Positions 17,656 through 27,224 of a DNA stretch of 64,000 nucleotides are shown here, piece after piece. The stretch's first letter is position 1. Each line of letters opens with the position of its first letter. The stretch spans positions 1 to 64,000 of the forward strand of contig NZ_QRDW01000006.1 in NCBI RefSeq assembly GCF_003385955.1, read 5' to 3'. This stretch comes from Aestuariispira insulae. GTDB taxonomy: Bacteria > Pseudomonadota > Alphaproteobacteria > UBA8366 > Aestuariispiraceae. The notes under the pieces were generated by a model. It ran no database searches, was not told the origin of the DNA, and saw only the letters and a program-made list of their open reading frames with translations. The position numbers and the translations under genes were made by a program.

Positions 17656-18123
17656 GAATGTGCCTTCCGTCTTGTCATGTCCCTGTGGGGCCTTGGAGCG
17701 CCAGGGCCGCCTTTGATCCGGATTGTTGCAGCCCGGTTGGACCGGGCCTGATTTGTCTAAGCGCGATGCTGCCGCAAGGCCAGGATAGTGTCAATCAGCC
17801 CCGCAGCCTGTACTGCCGCCGCCATGTTCCGTTCCGCAACCGCCACGGCGTATTTGTGATCACATTTTGACAAAAGCCTCAGCCGCCCGCAAGGGAAAAG
17901 GCGCAAAAAACCGCCCTTGGGCCGGGATACCGCCCGGACCGCCGCCACGCCGCCGCCCTTGGGGGATAATTCCCTGAGCCCCGGAATTTTTTGTGGCCGC
18001 AATCAGGATTGTGGCGCGCCAAATCGGGAATATGCAATTTTCATCTTTTCAAGCCGGTCCGGGCGCGATATACAACCCCGGTTCGCGGCGCTCCGCAGAG
18101 ACGCCACCTTATGCGACAGAGAT
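17656..18123. other. Intergenic region upstream of molybdenum hydroxylase operon and tRNA-Arg
   Basis: This 468-bp stretch should carry the operon promoter on the minus strand and the tRNA promoter on the plus strand. I see short GC-rich runs but no convincing terminator, riboswitch or gene. A minus-strand frame at 17757-18002 lacks a ribosome site and family resemblance. Confidence 0.5.
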
Positions 18124-18200
<77 letters not shown>

Positions 18201-18202
18201 CT

Positions 18203-19129
18203 TCACCCCTTAAAAACCACCCGCCGATGATAGTCCAAGAATCTTGGATGCGGCCGGAAATCCGGGTTCTCAGGCAGGATCAGTTTGCGCTCTTTGCGGA
18301 TCAGCCGGTCTATGGTGTCGGGCACCTTGTCCTTGGCGGTCAGGATGGTGAAATCATCCTCCAGGCTGATCAGGCCGCGGTCGAACATCCAATGGACCGT
18401 GCCAGAGAGCGCGATGCCATTGCGGATGGAATCGGGGCCTTTGTCCGCCACCGGGCGGATATGGGCCGCCTGCACTTCCGGACGTCCACCGCCATTGATG
18501 ATCTTCCATCCCGTGATGCCGCATTGATTGCCATAGGCCTGTTTGACCTGGCGGGCAAAGGCATGATCGCGAAAACGGCGGCGCTGCAGGCGTTCCACCA
18601 TCGGGCGTTCGGTCACGCCATGGTCGAAGGTGGCCGTCTCTTCGCCCAAGCTAAACCGCCCTTCTTCCCCATCCTCCGAGATATCCGGGATGAAATCCAT
18701 TTCATCAGCACGGAAACCCGCTTTAAGGATCCGGTCATATTCCAGATCTTCCAACAGGCGCACGGATCGGCCAAACGCGCCCTTGTTGGTGGAGCCGTCA
18801 GCTTTTTGCAGGTTACTCTCATAATAGTCTCCGCCCTGACGGAACATTACCGGCCGGTCAAATTCCAGATAGCCCTCAACCCTGGCATAATGATGATCCT
18901 CCAGGACTGGATCAGGCAGAATCTCCACCAGCCTTGCGGTCGCGAAATAGCGCTGTCGGCCACCAGCGCTCATCAGGTCGCCGCTGGACCGCCGCGGCCC
19001 GGAATAGAGGATCCAGTCACCAATGGCCTGGGACACCTGATTCAGATAACTGCACGGAAAATGATAATGGATTTCCGGTAAGTCATCATAGTCAGGCAGG
19101 ATTTTCGTGGAGAAAACAGCTTTAACCAT
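18203..19129 (-). CDS. HNH endonuclease with N-terminal PUA/EVE-like region
   Basis: A 308-aa protein. The C-terminal part (about residues 180-270) matches the HNH_2 nuclease pattern: [20 protein letters not shown], then [21 protein letters not shown], then [11 protein letters not shown]. The N-terminal 150 residues contain [11 protein letters not shown] and [16 protein letters not shown], resembling PUA/EVE-like modules that read modified bases; this resemblance is by eye only. That layout suggests a stand-alone, modification-dependent restriction enzyme, with no methyltransferase beside it. The gene ends 2 nt from the 3' end of the convergent tRNA-Arg, with no integrase nearby. Confidence 0.75.
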   Translation of the reverse strand: MVKAVFSTKILPDYDDLPEIHYHFPCSYLNQVSQAIGDWILYSGPRRSSGDLMSAGGRQRYFATARLVEILPDPVLEDHHYARVEGYLEFDRPVMFRQGGDYYESNLQKADGSTNKGAFGRSVRLLEDLEYDRILKAGFRADEMDFIPDISEDGEEGRFSLGEETATFDHGVTERPMVERLQRRRFRDHAFARQVKQAYGNQCGITGWKIINGGGRPEVQAAHIRPVADKGPDSIRNGIALSGTVHWMFDRGLISLEDDFTILTAKDKVPDTIDRLIRKERKLILPENPDFRPHPRFLDYHRRVVFKG

Positions 19130-19191
19130 AAAGTCTTCATTATCTGAGCCTTAAAGCCCAATCCCACCAAACCGTTTCGATCGCGCCCGAT

Positions 19192-20697
19192 TCAGACACC
19201 CGTTGCATCAGCCCGCTTCTCAACCTCCAACGCACCAATCCGCCGCGCCACGCCGGCCCAGTCGCCGTCCTTTTCCTGGCGGATCAGGCGCAGGCTTGGA
19301 TACCAGGAGGTCTGATCGCCTGTTGGGCCCCAGCGGAAATCGGGAACATTGGATAACAGCAGCCAGGTCGGCACATCCAGGGCCCCGGCCAGATGGCCCA
19401 TGGCCGTATCCACCGTGATCATCAGATCCAGGCCCGGCATGGTGGCGGCAATCGCTGCCATGTCCAGATACCCGCAATCCCGCATGAAGGCGCATTTTGC
19501 CATCAAAGCGCGGTCCTTTTCATTTATGTCCCGCTGGAAACTGATCAGCTCTATATTGCCAAAGCGCTTGTGCAGCGCCTGCAAGCCCGGCATCAGCTTT
19601 GCCAGAGTGGTTGAACGCCGGTGGTCATTGGGCTGGATCGGATTTCCAGCCCATGCCAGGCCTATTTTCAAGGGGCCCGGTTGCAAAGCCAGCGCTTGTG
19701 ACGGATCCGGGCACAGTTTTGGAAAGTCACGGAGTGGCCCATCGGCATAAACCCGGTGCGGCAAAGCCTCCAACGGGCAATGCCGATCAAAATCCACCAG
19801 GCCTTCCTCCGCCGATTGGATTTCCACCTGCCCCCCTAAATCCGGCAGCAACGACAGCAGTCCGGCCTGGATCCGCAGGATGACCTTTGATGCCTTTGAT
19901 TGCGCCACTGCCAAGGGCACATAGCGCAGGAACTGGATCGTATCGCCCAATCCCTGTTCCGCATGGATCAAAAGAACCTCGCCTGCCATCGCCACCCCAT
20001 CCCAAAGCGGCTTGCCGCCCTGGAAAACCGCCGAGGTCAGCCGCTGTCCGCGCCAACGATATTCATGCAGCGCCCAGCCTTCGCGATAGTCACCTTTGAA
20101 AAGCAGGAAATAACCCAGTTCCTTGTGGCAATCCGCATTATCCGGCGCAACCTCCACCGCTTTGCGGTAGCTGGCTTCCGCGGCGGCCATGTCCCCCTTC
20201 AGCCGTTGCAGATAACCCAGAGTGGTATGGTTACTGCCATTGTCCGAGGCAATTTTTAGGGCCTGGCGGAGGGGTTTTTCCGCCTCCTTCAGCAAACCCT
20301 GCTCGCAAAGTGTCATCCCCAGATTACGATGAAGATAGTCCAACCTGTCATTGCCCTTTATCGCCTTGCGATAAAAGATCTTGGCCTGTTTGTAATTGTG
20401 GCGCTGATGAGCAATGCGCCCCAACCGGAACAGGATCTCCGGGGCCTCCGGGTTATGGCGGAGCAGGTCGAGATAAAGCGTTTCCGCCTGATCCAGTTCC
20501 AGACGGGCATAATGCCGCTCTGCGCGGTCAAAAACCATGGATGCCATATTGGCCGCCATGCCGGATGAAGGATGCCGCTGCACTTGAACCCCCAGCTGAT
20601 GATAACCGGGCAGCAGCCTATTCAGATCCTGCCGATTGTTCAATAGGCCGCAATGCCTCTCTTGGGCATATGATTCCGCCCCAAAAGACACCAGCAA
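19192..20697 (-). CDS. Tetratricopeptide-repeat protein with glycosyltransferase-like C-terminal domain
   Basis: A protein of up to 501 aa. Residues about 55-220 form at least four TPR units (for example LDYLHRNLGMTLCEQGLLKE). The C-terminal half resembles the GT9/GT41-type fold, with KIGLAWAGNPIQPNDHRRS (about residue 345) and DLMITVDTAMGHLAGAL (about residue 430), the latter being a usual nucleotide-sugar site. Such proteins are common in alphaproteobacteria and may modify surface glycans or proteins. The longest frame starts with TTG at 20697; an ATG at 20559, right before the first TPR, is an alternative, and neither has a strong ribosome site. Acceptor and donor are unknown. Confidence 0.75.
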   Translation of the reverse strand: MLVSFGAESYAQERHCGLLNNRQDLNRLLPGYHQLGVQVQRHPSSGMAANMASMVFDRAERHYARLELDQAETLYLDLLRHNPEAPEILFRLGRIAHQRHNYKQAKIFYRKAIKGNDRLDYLHRNLGMTLCEQGLLKEAEKPLRQALKIASDNGSNHTTLGYLQRLKGDMAAAEASYRKAVEVAPDNADCHKELGYFLLFKGDYREGWALHEYRWRGQRLTSAVFQGGKPLWDGVAMAGEVLLIHAEQGLGDTIQFLRYVPLAVAQSKASKVILRIQAGLLSLLPDLGGQVEIQSAEEGLVDFDRHCPLEALPHRVYADGPLRDFPKLCPDPSQALALQPGPLKIGLAWAGNPIQPNDHRRSTTLAKLMPGLQALHKRFGNIELISFQRDINEKDRALMAKCAFMRDCGYLDMAAIAATMPGLDLMITVDTAMGHLAGALDVPTWLLLSNVPDFRWGPTGDQTSWYPSLRLIRQEKDGDWAGVARRIGALEVEKRADATGV

Positions 20698-20733
20698 GCA
20701 TCACCAGGGAAATTCATGACTTTGCCCGTCACT

Positions 20734-20748
20734 ATAAATGTGATTTAT
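20734..20748. promoter_or_regulatory. LysR-type T-N11-A box
   Basis: ATAAAT-GTG-ATTTAT is a perfect 6+6 dyad containing the classic T-N11-A core (T20735, A20747). It lies between the divergent TPR gene and the LysR gene, about 40 nt upstream of the chosen LysR start. Confidence 0.6.
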
Positions 20749-20788
20749 GAAGTCCCTCATACCGAAAGCAGGCATCCCCGAGGTTTTG

Positions 20789-21676
20789 ATGGGCATCACC
20801 TATCCCCAGATGAAGGCGCTGAACGCGGTGGCGCGGCGCAGGAATATCACCCATGCGGCGCAAGATCTGGGGATCAGCCAGCCGGCGGTGACCGCCCAAA
20901 TCCGCAAACTGGAAAACGACTATAACAAGCAGGTGATCGAGCGCGGGCCAAACGGGGTCCAGCTCACCCCCTTCGGGCTACAGCTCTACCGTGTCACCCA
21001 GGAGCTGGATGATATGGAGGCCGCGGCCAACGCATTGTTGGAAAACACGCCGGGCCTGGGCCAGGTGCCGTTGAAACTGGCCACCTCCTCCTCCCAGGTG
21101 TTCATGCCGGTCATTGCCGCCTTCACAAAGAAATTCCCTGAGGTGCGGCTGGAAATCGAACATGCGGATACCGACATCGTTTTTAAAAGCCTGCTGGAAC
21201 AGCGCGCCGATATCGGCCTGATGCCGGAACGGCCGGAGGACAACCGTCTGGAAGTAATGCGGTTCTGCCAAAACCCGCTGGCCGCGGTCCTATCAAAAGC
21301 GCACCCACTGGCCACTTTTGATAGGATCTCGATCCAGGATCTACGCAATGAGACCTTCATTTCCGGCGAACCCAATTCCGTCACCCAGGTGATGACGGAA
21401 AAGCTGTTGAAGCAGGCGAAACTAAAGAAAAAAACCAGCCTGCTGCTCTATTCCCGGGAGGCGATCCACGAGGCGGTCGCCAATAATATCGGCATTACCA
21501 TCAGTTTCCAGCGTGACGTGCCGCCCGATCCCCGGTTCCGGGTGCTGCCCATTTCCGATATCACGGTGGATGTCTGGGAATGCCTGATCTGGCGAAAACA
21601 GCGCTCCGACATCCCCGTGATCCAGGAATTCATCAAGATCGCCGACAGTTTCCGCTATCGGCAGAATGCCGAATAA
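20789..21676 (+). CDS. LysR-family transcriptional regulator
   Basis: A 295-aa regulator. The N-terminal winged helix-turn-helix is clear (about residues 3-62; NITHAAQDLGISQPAVTAQI). The effector domain follows from about residue 90 with the usual periplasmic-binding-like pattern (LEQRADIGLMPER). I chose ATG 20789 because GAGG lies 5 nt upstream and because a T-N11-A dyad overlaps the earlier in-frame ATG at 20747, making the earlier start unlikely. The divergent neighbour is the TPR protein; the convergent neighbour is phnA, whose stop is only 2 nt away. Target genes and ligand are unknown, though autoregulation is likely. Confidence 0.85.
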   Translation: MGITYPQMKALNAVARRRNITHAAQDLGISQPAVTAQIRKLENDYNKQVIERGPNGVQLTPFGLQLYRVTQELDDMEAAANALLENTPGLGQVPLKLATSSSQVFMPVIAAFTKKFPEVRLEIEHADTDIVFKSLLEQRADIGLMPERPEDNRLEVMRFCQNPLAAVLSKAHPLATFDRISIQDLRNETFISGEPNSVTQVMTEKLLKQAKLKKKTSLLLYSREAIHEAVANNIGITISFQRDVPPDPRFRVLPISDITVDVWECLIWRKQRSDIPVIQEFIKIADSFRYRQNAE

Positions 21677-21678
21677 CC

Positions 21679-22179
21679 TCAGACCGATTTCTTGACGAAT
21701 TCGGTCAGGATCACGATCTGCTGTCCGTTAACCCGGCCTTCGATATGCTTCTCATTGCTGGGCGAGAGCGAGATGTTGCGCACCGCCGTGCCGCGCTTGG
21801 CGGTAAAACCCGCGCCCTTGACCGGCAAATCCTTGATCAATGTCACCGTGTCGCCGGCGGCCAGCACCGCCCCGTTGCTGTCCCGATGCACCAAATCATC
21901 ATCATCCGCGCCGGCCTGGCCGGCACGCGCCCAGGCCTCCACTTCTTCCTCCAGATAAAGCATCTCCAGCTGGTCATTGGCCCAGGCTTCGCCTGCCGTC
22001 GCCAGCCGGTTCAATAGCCGCCAGGCCGTGACCTGGACCGCCGGGACCGGGGTCCACATGCTGTCATTGAGGCAGCGCCAATGATGCGGGTCCAGATCCG
22101 CGCCCGCGATCTGGACCCGGCAGCTGTCACAGGCCAGGATATGATCGTCGGCGTCACCATGGCGCGCAGGCTCGACCAC
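21679..22179 (-). CDS. phnA: PhnA family protein, apparently lacking the first zinc knuckle
   Basis: A 166-aa protein whose C-terminal 70 residues match the PhnA domain: DTVTLIKDLPVKGAGFTAKRG, then HIEGRVNGQQIVILTEFVKK. The preceding segment HHWRCLNDSMWTPVPAVQVT is typical of long alphaproteobacterial members. One CxxC (ACDSC, about residue 17) is present. The usual N-terminal CxxC that completes the zinc ribbon is missing: the in-frame sequence upstream of the GTG start hits the MscS stop at 22198-22200 after six codons. Either the protein has lost half its zinc site or the family expectation does not apply. Despite its name, PhnA has no firm role in phosphonate use. Confidence 0.8.
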   Translation of the reverse strand: MVEPARHGDADDHILACDSCRVQIAGADLDPHHWRCLNDSMWTPVPAVQVTAWRLLNRLATAGEAWANDQLEMLYLEEEVEAWARAGQAGADDDDLVHRDSNGAVLAAGDTVTLIKDLPVKGAGFTAKRGTAVRNISLSPSNEKHIEGRVNGQQIVILTEFVKKSV

Positions 22180-22197
22180 GGCAAACTGCCCCCGGGG

Positions 22198-24459
22198 TCA
22201 GGACGGCGTCTGGTCCTTTTCCGGCTGGTCCTGGGCACGGGTTGCGGCATGGGCCGCGCCCGCCTCCATCTGGCGGGTTGCCTGTTTGACCTTTTCCGCA
22301 TTGGCGGCATCGTCATTTTCCTCTGCGCGCACCCGGATCTCGGGCCGGGCAAATTCGATGCCGTTCTGGGCAAAGGCCTCCTGCACCGCCATGAAGGCAT
22401 AGCGCCGGATCAGGAATTGCCGCCCCGGCTTGCACATGAATTTCGCGCGCACCACCAGGCCGTAATCATCCACCTCCAAAACCCCCTGGGATTTGAACGG
22501 CTGGATGAAATCCTCGCCAATCTCGGGATGTTCCAACAGTTTCAGCCCCACCTTCTTGATCACTTTGCGGACTTTCTCAATGTCGGTATCAAAAGTCACC
22601 CGGAAGGGCAGCTTCATGATCGCCCAGTCGCGGCTGAAATTGGACAGGGTGCGGATCTCGCCGAACGGCACCGTATTGACCGCGCCCAGATGATGGCGCA
22701 GCTGAAAGGAACGGATGGTAATCTTCTCCACCGATCCCTTCACATGGCCGACACTGACATATTCGCCTAGCCGGAAAGCATCATCCAACAGGAAGAACAG
22801 GCCGGAAACGATATCACGCACCAATGCCTGGGACCCGAAGCCGACCGCCAGGCCGACCACACCGGCCCCTGCCAGCAACGGCCCAATATCAACACCAAGG
22901 GCGGAGAGCGCGACAATCACTGCGATCGCCCCGATGGTAATCTGGACCGTGCGTTTTGCCAAAGGCAACAAGGTGCGGATCCGCGACAGGCCGGTGCCGC
23001 CAATCTCCATCTCGGCCAGATCCATGCCCTCTTGGGCAAAGGCTTTATCTTCTTCCGCGATTTTCTTATCGATCCAGATCCGGGCCGCACTCCAGCAGAC
23101 ATAAGCGACCAGGATCGTCACCCCCACCTGGAACAGCGCATTGACCACCTGGCCGCTCAGCCCCGATCCGGCCATACCGGTGACATCAATCCGCCAGGCC
23201 ATGGCCAGAAACACAATAGTCGCCACAAAGGCACAAACCTTGGCCGCGCGCAGCATGGCCGCGCGCACCTCTTCCTCTTTTGCGATGAAGCGCCTGGCCT
23301 CCCGTTCGAGCGCCATGATGATGCCCGGTGCCAACAGCAACAGCGCAATGGAAAAAAGCGCCGCGCCATAATGCGGGGTCAGCCCCAAAAGTGCGGTCAG
23401 CACCACCCCGATCCAGATCAGCGCAATGATCGCGGCAAAGGCCCAGGGCCAGGCGGCCGCCATATAGAGCCGGATCATGCTTTGCTTTTGGTCCTCATGC
23501 AGCAGATCTTCTTTAAGTGCATGACGCCCCAGAATCACGGTCGCCATCATGCCCAGGGTGATCATGGTGCCGACCAGGATCAACAGCAGCTGATGCACCC
23601 GCCCGCCAATGCCCAGAACGCCAAACAGCGCACAGCTGAAATAACCGAACGCGCCCAGGATGACCGTGGCAGAAACTGCCCGACGCACCCCCCCCGCATC
23701 ACGGTCGGAATAATGGGGAATGCGTAGATTGGGATGATCCGGGCAAAAGAAAATATCTGCCCCTGTGATGACCAGCCGGATGATCAGGATCGCCGCCATA
23801 TAAAAGACAAAGGTTGTCCGGTAATAACCATCGCCCGCCGCCAGCAACAGCATGCCGCCCACGGTCGCCAGGGTGAAAAGAAAGATTCCTAAGAGATCAG
23901 TCACCAGGAGAAAGCCCAGCGCCGCGGCTTTTTCCCCATCGCTGTCACAGGTCCGTTCTCGCACGGCCTCCCGCGCAGCCTTCATGCGGCGGCGCAGCAG
24001 ATATTCCGCCCCGGCCCCGATCACCAGCGCGGCGATAAAGGCTAGCAGGAACCGGTCCACCCCCCCTTTCCCCCGATCCTGGTTCAACGCCTCAAAGGCC
24101 CGGGGGAAAATGCCCGGCAATTCCGGAAAGGCACCAAAGATGGCCGAGGCCTCACTATGCAGCCGCCCCAGATGGCCCTGCAGCTGGAACGCCGTGATCG
24201 CCGGATTGAACGATTTCTCAGCGTCTGGCGCTCGCTCCCGCAGCCGTTCCAGCAGCAGCGCACGCACCTCCGCATCAGACAGCCTGGCCAGCGCCGCCTC
24301 CGGGTTATCATCCAGTGCCTTTTGAGCCGACTGATCCTGCACCGGTTCCAGCGGGGAATGAGTCGCGGTCAACCCCGCCGCCTGCGCCACCGCTGACGAC
24401 AGCAGAAAACAGATCAGAAGCAACCAATTGGGAAGCGATCCCCGCGCGACCTTTTGCAT
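22198..24459 (-). CDS. Large MscS-family mechanosensitive channel
   Basis: A 753-aa inner-membrane protein with a signal-like N-terminus (to about residue 28), a periplasmic helical region (to about 135) and about ten hydrophobic segments. The conserved MscS core follows: pore helix GAGVVGLAVGFGSQALVRDI (about residues 530-550), then the beta domain (FFLLDDAFRLGEYVSVG) and cytoplasmic alpha/beta vestibule (to about 700). The size matches the extended YbdG/YbiO/MscK-type paralogues rather than the 286-aa core. It opens under membrane tension to release solutes in hypo-osmotic shock. It sits 18 nt upstream of phnA, so the two may share a transcript. Confidence 0.88.
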   Translation of the reverse strand: MQKVARGSLPNWLLLICFLLSSAVAQAAGLTATHSPLEPVQDQSAQKALDDNPEAALARLSDAEVRALLLERLRERAPDAEKSFNPAITAFQLQGHLGRLHSEASAIFGAFPELPGIFPRAFEALNQDRGKGGVDRFLLAFIAALVIGAGAEYLLRRRMKAAREAVRERTCDSDGEKAAALGFLLVTDLLGIFLFTLATVGGMLLLAAGDGYYRTTFVFYMAAILIIRLVITGADIFFCPDHPNLRIPHYSDRDAGGVRRAVSATVILGAFGYFSCALFGVLGIGGRVHQLLLILVGTMITLGMMATVILGRHALKEDLLHEDQKQSMIRLYMAAAWPWAFAAIIALIWIGVVLTALLGLTPHYGAALFSIALLLLAPGIIMALEREARRFIAKEEEVRAAMLRAAKVCAFVATIVFLAMAWRIDVTGMAGSGLSGQVVNALFQVGVTILVAYVCWSAARIWIDKKIAEEDKAFAQEGMDLAEMEIGGTGLSRIRTLLPLAKRTVQITIGAIAVIVALSALGVDIGPLLAGAGVVGLAVGFGSQALVRDIVSGLFFLLDDAFRLGEYVSVGHVKGSVEKITIRSFQLRHHLGAVNTVPFGEIRTLSNFSRDWAIMKLPFRVTFDTDIEKVRKVIKKVGLKLLEHPEIGEDFIQPFKSQGVLEVDDYGLVVRAKFMCKPGRQFLIRRYAFMAVQEAFAQNGIEFARPEIRVRAEENDDAANAEKVKQATRQMEAGAAHAATRAQDQPEKDQTPS

Positions 24460-24500
24460 GTTTTGCTTCCTCCCTGGTTAAATTCAGTTCATCGGAGGGT

Positions 24501-26000
24501 TTATGAACCCGTCCGATATTCCGGATAGATCTCTTCCAGCGGCACCGAACGCCCGTTTTCCTGTACCACCCGGCAATGATAGCGCCGGAGGTCGCGGGGT
24601 TCGCGTACGCCACAGGAATGGGCAATCACGCCAACACTATATTCCATATTGCGTTTGTAATGGGCGACCCGCACCGATTTATCCACCGGATCCAACCCTT
24701 TTTGCAGACCGGGATCATGGGTGGTTATGCCGGTTGGGCAGGTGTTTTTGTTGCATTGCAGGGCCTGGATACAGCCCAGCGCAAACATGAAGCCCCTGGC
24801 CGAAACGCAAAAATCCGCGCCCATGGCCAGCGCCCAGGCCACATCCGCCCCATTGACCAGCTTGCCACCGGCAATCACCCGAACCCGGTCGCGCAGGCCG
24901 TGTTTGTGCAACAGATCCACCACCAAAGGCAGGCTTTCTTTCAAGGGCAGCCCCATATAGTCCATCAACCCCATGGGCGCCGCCCCGGTGCCGCCATCGG
25001 CGGAATCGATGGTGAAGAAATCCGGCGCGCTCTCGATCCCGCGCCGGTTAATCTCGGTAAACAAATCCTCCAGCCAGCCATAGGCCCCAATCACCGCCTT
25101 CAGGCCGGTCGGTTTGCCCGTCACCTCGCGCACATGGGCGATCATATCCAGCATGTCAGCCACCGTTTCATGCTCCGGATGGCGGTTCGGGCTGATCGAA
25201 TCACAACCAGCCGGGATGCCGCGAATGGCCGCAATTTCCTCCGTCACCTTGGCACCGGGCAATATCCCGCCTTTGCCAGGCTTCGCCCCCTGGCTGAGCT
25301 TGATCTCAATCATCTTCATCTGGTCGTGAGCGGCGATCGCCCGCAACCGGTCATCGCTCAATCGCCCTTCGGCATCGCGCACCCCATATTTGGCAGTCCC
25401 GATCTGGAAAACGATATCCGCACCACCTTCCAGATGATAGGGCGACAAGCCGCCCTCTCCGGTATTCATCCAGGCCCCGGATTCCTTGGCCCCCTTGGAA
25501 AGCGCGCGAATCGCAGGCTTGGAAATCGCCCCGAAACTCATGCCCGAAATATTAAAAAAAGACCGGGTGCTGTAGGGTTCGCGGCAATAAGGCCCGATCA
25601 CCAGCGGCTCCGGTTCGGCGCTATGCTGATCGATTGGCGGGAACGCCCCATTGACGAACAGGATCGTGCCCACGGGACTGAGATCCCGGGTCGAGCCAAA
25701 AGCGATGGTATTGTCCAGGTTCTTGGCCGATCGGTAAATCCAGCTGCGCTGGGCCCGGTTGAAGGGCATTTCCTCCCGATCCTGGGCAAAGAAATACTGA
25801 CGGAAAAACTCGCCCATATGTTCAAAGAAATACCGGAATCGTCCGATCACGGGAAAATTCCGCCGGATCGCGTGTTTGGTCTGGGTCACATCCAGAATGT
25901 AAAGAACCGCCACCACAAGAATGGCAATACCCAGCCCCAGAATCAGCAACGTCACCAATATCTGGTTGGCCGACTGCACCAGGGAAAATGTCTCTTCCAT
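24501..26000 (-). CDS. FMN-binding glutamate synthase family protein (GltB central-domain homologue)
   Basis: A 499-aa protein with one N-terminal membrane helix (about residues 12-38) followed by the FMN-binding TIM barrel of glutamate synthase. Motifs seen are IEIKLSQGAKPGKGGILPG (about residue 240), SADGGTGAAP (about residue 330) and the cysteine set CIQALQCNKNTCPTG (about residue 420) that binds the 3Fe-4S cluster. It lacks the amidotransferase domain, so it cannot use glutamine as classical GltB does. Stand-alone versions are common and mostly of unproven function. It is followed on the same strand by the MscS gene at 42 nt. Confidence 0.85.
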   Translation of the reverse strand: MEETFSLVQSANQILVTLLILGLGIAILVVAVLYILDVTQTKHAIRRNFPVIGRFRYFFEHMGEFFRQYFFAQDREEMPFNRAQRSWIYRSAKNLDNTIAFGSTRDLSPVGTILFVNGAFPPIDQHSAEPEPLVIGPYCREPYSTRSFFNISGMSFGAISKPAIRALSKGAKESGAWMNTGEGGLSPYHLEGGADIVFQIGTAKYGVRDAEGRLSDDRLRAIAAHDQMKMIEIKLSQGAKPGKGGILPGAKVTEEIAAIRGIPAGCDSISPNRHPEHETVADMLDMIAHVREVTGKPTGLKAVIGAYGWLEDLFTEINRRGIESAPDFFTIDSADGGTGAAPMGLMDYMGLPLKESLPLVVDLLHKHGLRDRVRVIAGGKLVNGADVAWALAMGADFCVSARGFMFALGCIQALQCNKNTCPTGITTHDPGLQKGLDPVDKSVRVAHYKRNMEYSVGVIAHSCGVREPRDLRRYHCRVVQENGRSVPLEEIYPEYRTGS

Positions 26001-26152
26001 CTATCGTCCGATCCGCGGGCCTTCTTCCCGGCCAGCCTGCTGTTCCTAATCCTCATGATCTATAAGCCCATGGCATCACAGGCAAATGACATTATCATCG
26101 CAAGGCCGTGAGCCAGGCAAGCAGACTTATGCCATTGATCGGAAGAGACCGG

Positions 26153-27040
26153 CTATTTCCGGAAGGCCTTGGACCGGGTGATCAGGCCGACACCGGCCAG
26201 CACAATCGCGCAGGACCCAGCCATATGCCAGGTCAGATCCTCGCCCAGCACCAAGGTGGTGGCGATCATGGCAATCACCGGCACCAGCAGGGTGAAAGGC
26301 ACCAGGAAGCTGATTGGCTGTTGACGCAGCAGCCAGGCCCAGGACCCATGGGCAATAATGCTGGAGACAACCGCCACATAGCTGATGCCCAACCAGGCTT
26401 TCAGGCTGACCTCCGGCAGGGTCACCAGGGGGCTAGGCTCATTGATAAGCGCGATCGCCCAGCAGAGCGGCGTCCCGAAAGCAGAGGTCCAACAAATGAT
26501 CGCGAGTGGGGAAATCCCCTGCCATCGGCGCACCAAGACCATATAGGCGCCGACACAAAACGCCGACCCCAAAGCCAGGATCAGGGGCCGGAAATTATCC
26601 AGGAAAGCCGGCTCATAAAACAGCACCACCACCCCGATAAACGCGATGGTCAGTCCCGCGATCCGCTTAACACCCGGTTTGTCACCGAACATCGGCCAGG
26701 CCAGAAGGATCGAAAAAGCCGGGTTCATCTGCACGATCACAGAGACCGCGCCGACACTGTTGGTGGTCTCAACCGCCCAGAAAAGCAGGCCGAAATGCCC
26801 AGGCACCAGCACCGCCGAGATGACCAGAAGCGGCACCAACTGCCCCTTGGGAAAACGGATGAAGGGCAGCAGGATCACACTGACCAGCGAGAAACGGACC
26901 GCCAGCGCCGTCCAGACCGGCATTTCCGAGACACCGAATTTGATTGCCAGGAAGTTGAGTGCCCACAGGATCAGAACCGCCGCAAGAACCGCATATTCTT
27001 TCGGGCTGACCGGCTGGTCCTGACTGCTAAGCACGCTCAT
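26153..27040 (-). CDS. DMT-superfamily (EamA) transporter
   Basis: A 295-aa protein with ten predicted membrane helices and the duplicated EamA domain: WALNFLAIKFGVSEMPVWTA in the first repeat, and a second repeat starting near residue 150. The start MSVLSSQDQP at 27040 is chosen because AGGA precedes it and because the extra residues from 27148 are not membrane-like. Such carriers usually export amino acids or other metabolites; the substrate is not known. Confidence 0.85.
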   Translation of the reverse strand: MSVLSSQDQPVSPKEYAVLAAVLILWALNFLAIKFGVSEMPVWTALAVRFSLVSVILLPFIRFPKGQLVPLLVISAVLVPGHFGLLFWAVETTNSVGAVSVIVQMNPAFSILLAWPMFGDKPGVKRIAGLTIAFIGVVVLFYEPAFLDNFRPLILALGSAFCVGAYMVLVRRWQGISPLAIICWTSAFGTPLCWAIALINEPSPLVTLPEVSLKAWLGISYVAVVSSIIAHGSWAWLLRQQPISFLVPFTLLVPVIAMIATTLVLGEDLTWHMAGSCAIVLAGVGLITRSKAFRK

Positions 27041-27190
27041 TGGGCAATAATCCTGTGATATACCGATATAACTCCGTCTTCGGTAGCGCGCGCTCGGTAT
27101 CGGCGGCAAGGCCGATTTTACACCGCGCGAAGAAAGCGAGTGCAGCAAGCAATCAAAATATTGAAATTACTATGAAATCATCCCATGTCC

Positions 27191-27224
27191 AAAACGGCAC
27201 AAGAGATATTCCCTAGGCCGTTTT
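27191..27224 (-). terminator. Possible terminator at the end of arsJ
   Basis: AAAACGGC (27191-27198) and GCCGTTTT (27217-27224) form an 8-bp stem across the arsJ stop codon, with only a short T-run on the minus strand. This is weak evidence for termination. Confidence 0.35.

Noticed and set aside
17757-18002. Possible 81-codon minus-strand gene upstream of the molybdenum operon
   Set aside because: No ribosome site, compositionally odd start and no family pattern.
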